Assembly (NCBI GenBank): GCA_028698765.1
Contig: JAQVVW010000094.1
Coordinates: 1 to 6,234 of the forward strand
Origin: Methanoculleus sp.
Lineage (GTDB): Archaea > Halobacteriota > Methanomicrobia > Methanomicrobiales > Methanoculleaceae
Direction: 5' to 3'
DNA: 6,234 nt
Shown here piece by piece: positions 4,808 through 6,234 of this stretch; the first letter of the stretch is position 1, and every line of letters starts with the position of its first letter. Below the pieces are notes generated by a model that did not search any database, was not told the DNA's origin, and was given only the letters and a program-made list of their open reading frames with translations. The translations under genes and the position numbers were made by a program.

Positions 4808-6234
4808 ATGAACCTGCGAAGACCGAACGCCAACGATGCGACGGGTACAGCCAACCGCTCCCGCGATGTCGTTCCCATGTCCGGCATCTGCAGCCGGTGC
4901 GTCGACGGGTGCAAGGGGTCCTGCGAGATCTGGCTCTCCTCGTTTCGGGGGAGAGAGGTGCTCTACCCCGGCCCGTTCGGCGAGATCACGGCCGGCGCAG
5001 ATAAGGACTACCCGGTCGACTACTCGCACCTGAACATCCAGGGCTACGCCCGGGGCGCAAAAGGGCTGCCGGAAGGTGTTGAGGGCAATCCCGACACCGC
5101 GGTCTTCTCCGCCGTCGATACCCGGACGGAGTACGGGTGGGAGAGCAAGGTGCCGATGCGGGTGCCGGTCTTCACCGGGGCGCTCGGCTCGACCGAGATT
5201 GCGCAGGCGAACTGGGAACACTTCGCCGTCGGAGCAGCCATAGCGGGCATCACGCTCGTCTGCGGGGAGAACGTCTGCGGCGTCGACCCGGGGCTGGTGC
5301 TCGATCACGACGGCAGGGTCGCCCGGTCGCCCGAGATGGATCGCCGGATCGAGTCCTACCGGAAGTTCCGGGACAGCTACGGGGAACTCCTGGTGCAACT
5401 GAACGTGGAGGATACAAGGCTCGGGACCGCCGAGTACGTCTCCTCGAAGCACAACCTGGAGACGATCGAGCTGAAGTGGGGCCAGGGGGCGAAGTGCATC
5501 GGCGGCGAGATCAAGGTCGACAACCTCGACCGGGCGAACCAGCTCAAAGGTCGCGGCTACATCGTCCTCCCCGACCCGGGGGTTCACGAAGTCCGGGCGG
5601 CCTTCGAGGGCGGCGCCACAAAGGAGTTTGAGCGGCACTCCCGTCTCGGTTTCGTCACCCGGGAAGGATTCCTCGAGGAGGTCGACCGGCTCCGCGATAT
5701 CGGCTTTAAGCGGGTCACACTCAAGACCGGCGCCTACTCGGCCGTCGAACTCGCGATGGCAATCCGCTACGGGGCAGAAGCAAAGATAGACCTCCTCACC
5801 ATCGACGGTGCGCCCGGCGGCACGGGGATGAGCCCCTGGCCGATGATGAACGAGTGGGGCATCCCGACGTTCTACATCGAGTCGCTGGCCTACCAGTTCG
5901 CCGAAAGGCTCCGGCAGCGAGGCATCCGGGTCCCGGACATCGCCATCGCAGGCGGGTTCGCGGACGAGGCCAACGTCTTCAAGGGGCTGGCCATGGGAAG
6001 TCCCTACGTCAGAGCGGTCTGTATGGGCCGCGCTCTGATGATCCCCGGCATGGTCGGGAAGAACATCAGGAAGTGGCTTGAGGCGGGCGATCTCCCGAGA
6101 ACCGTCTCGAAGTACGGCAGCAGCGCCGCGGAGATCTTCGTCTGCTACGAGGAACTTAAAGAGCGATACCCCGGCCGGATGGACGAGATCCCGCTCGGAG
6201 CAATCGGGATCTACACCTACGCCCAGAAGTTCAG
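4808..6234 (+). CDS. FMN-binding glutamate synthase-family protein, C-terminus cut by window edge
   Basis: I translated this gene by hand: 475 codons are open to the window end with no stop. It matches the FMN-barrel domain of glutamate synthase (GltB central domain, COG0069-like). Visible blocks are VPVFTGALGS (119-128), KWGQGAKCIGGEIKV (223-237), RGYIVLPDP (249-257), VTLKTGAYSAVE (303-314; Lys306 is a likely FMN contact), TIDGAPGGTGMSPWPMM (331-347), IAIAGGFADEANVFKGLAMG (378-397) and MGRALM (406-411). The N-terminus has Cys28, Cys31, Cys35 and Cys39 (CxxCxxxCxxxC), a possible Fe-S or metal site. There is no glutaminase domain, and the CxxxxxCxxxxC [3Fe-4S] ligands that normally follow the barrel are absent. 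It therefore probably needs partners or acts on another amino or imino substrate. It differs from the ferredoxin-domain archaeal GltB (MJ1351 type). The start is set by AGAGGTG 6 bases upstream. The family is firm, the reaction is not. Confidence 0.88.
   Translation, partial: MNLRRPNANDATGTANRSRDVVPMSGICSRCVDGCKGSCEIWLSSFRGREVLYPGPFGEITAGADKDYPVDYSHLNIQGYARGAKGLPEGVEGNPDTAVFSAVDTRTEYGWESKVPMRVPVFTGALGSTEIAQANWEHFAVGAAIAGITLVCGENVCGVDPGLVLDHDGRVARSPEMDRRIESYRKFRDSYGELLVQLNVEDTRLGTAEYVSSKHNLETIELKWGQGAKCIGGEIKVDNLDRANQLKGRGYIVLPDPGVHEVRAAFEGGATKEFERHSRLGFVTREGFLEEVDRLRDIGFKRVTLKTGAYSAVELAMAIRYGAEAKIDLLTIDGAPGGTGMSPWPMMNEWGIPTFYIESLAYQFAERLRQRGIRVPDIAIAGGFADEANVFKGLAMGSPYVRAVCMGRALMIPGMVGKNIRKWLEAGDLPRTVSKYGSSAAEIFVCYEELKERYPGRMDEIPLGAIGIYTYAQKF

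Noticed and set aside
4877..4879. Met24 as an alternative start of the glutamate synthase-like gene
   Set aside because: The ATG at 4808 has a strong Shine-Dalgarno at the right spacing and a well-placed promoter, and Met24 has neither.
5137..5631. 164-codon plus-strand open frame rich in Arg and Gly
   Set aside because: It is a frame-shifted reading of the glutamate synthase-like gene with GC-driven composition.
4781..5638. 285-codon open frame on the minus strand opposite the glutamate synthase-like gene
   Set aside because: It runs antisense to a well-conserved FMN barrel and through the promoter and Shine-Dalgarno of that gene. It has no ribosome binding site and no domain.

Overview
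The window looks like chromosomal DNA from a GC-rich methanogenic euryarchaeon, most likely of the order Methanomicrobiales (Methanoculleus-like). This placement rests on archaeal TATA/BRE promoters, a stand-alone riboflavin-pathway reductase of the archaeal type, a methanogen-style multi-PAS histidine kinase, a Thr/Pro-rich archaeal lipoprotein and a short FMN-domain glutamate synthase relative. It is inferred from sequence style, not from a database match. I see no tRNA, rRNA, CRISPR array, insertion sequence or phage gene.

Layout. Positions 1-820 (minus) hold the N-terminal two thirds of a TreT-type trehalose-forming glycosyltransferase that runs off the left edge. Positions 910-3135 (minus) hold a two-gene two-component operon: a four-helix membrane histidine kinase with two PAS domains, then a single-domain response regulator. 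The regulator starts at TTG and its Shine-Dalgarno lies inside the last kinase codons. A hairpin plus T-run overlaps the regulator stop codon. The kinase has a TATA box about 30 bases upstream of its ATG and no Shine-Dalgarno, which suggests a nearly leaderless mRNA.

Positions 3136-3356 separate the kinase from a divergent plus-strand gene, arfC (3357-4052), the reductase of archaeal riboflavin/F420-precursor synthesis. arfC converges on a small secreted lipoprotein gene of unknown function (4111-4581, minus), with T-runs for both directions and a hairpin between them. Positions 4582-4807 form a second divergent intergenic region. It carries a very good BRE/TATA promoter, an inverted repeat resembling the NrpR nitrogen operator, and a hairpin covering a strong Shine-Dalgarno. 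These precede a plus-strand FMN-binding glutamate synthase-family gene (4808 to the right edge, incomplete).

The genes do not form one pathway. The kinase and regulator clearly work together, and the trehalose synthase downstream may be read through from that operon or be an independent gene. The most interesting part is the right end: an FMN glutamate synthase-like protein that lacks the glutaminase domain and the usual [3Fe-4S] cysteines, has its own N-terminal four-cysteine motif, and sits behind a possible nitrogen-responsive operator.
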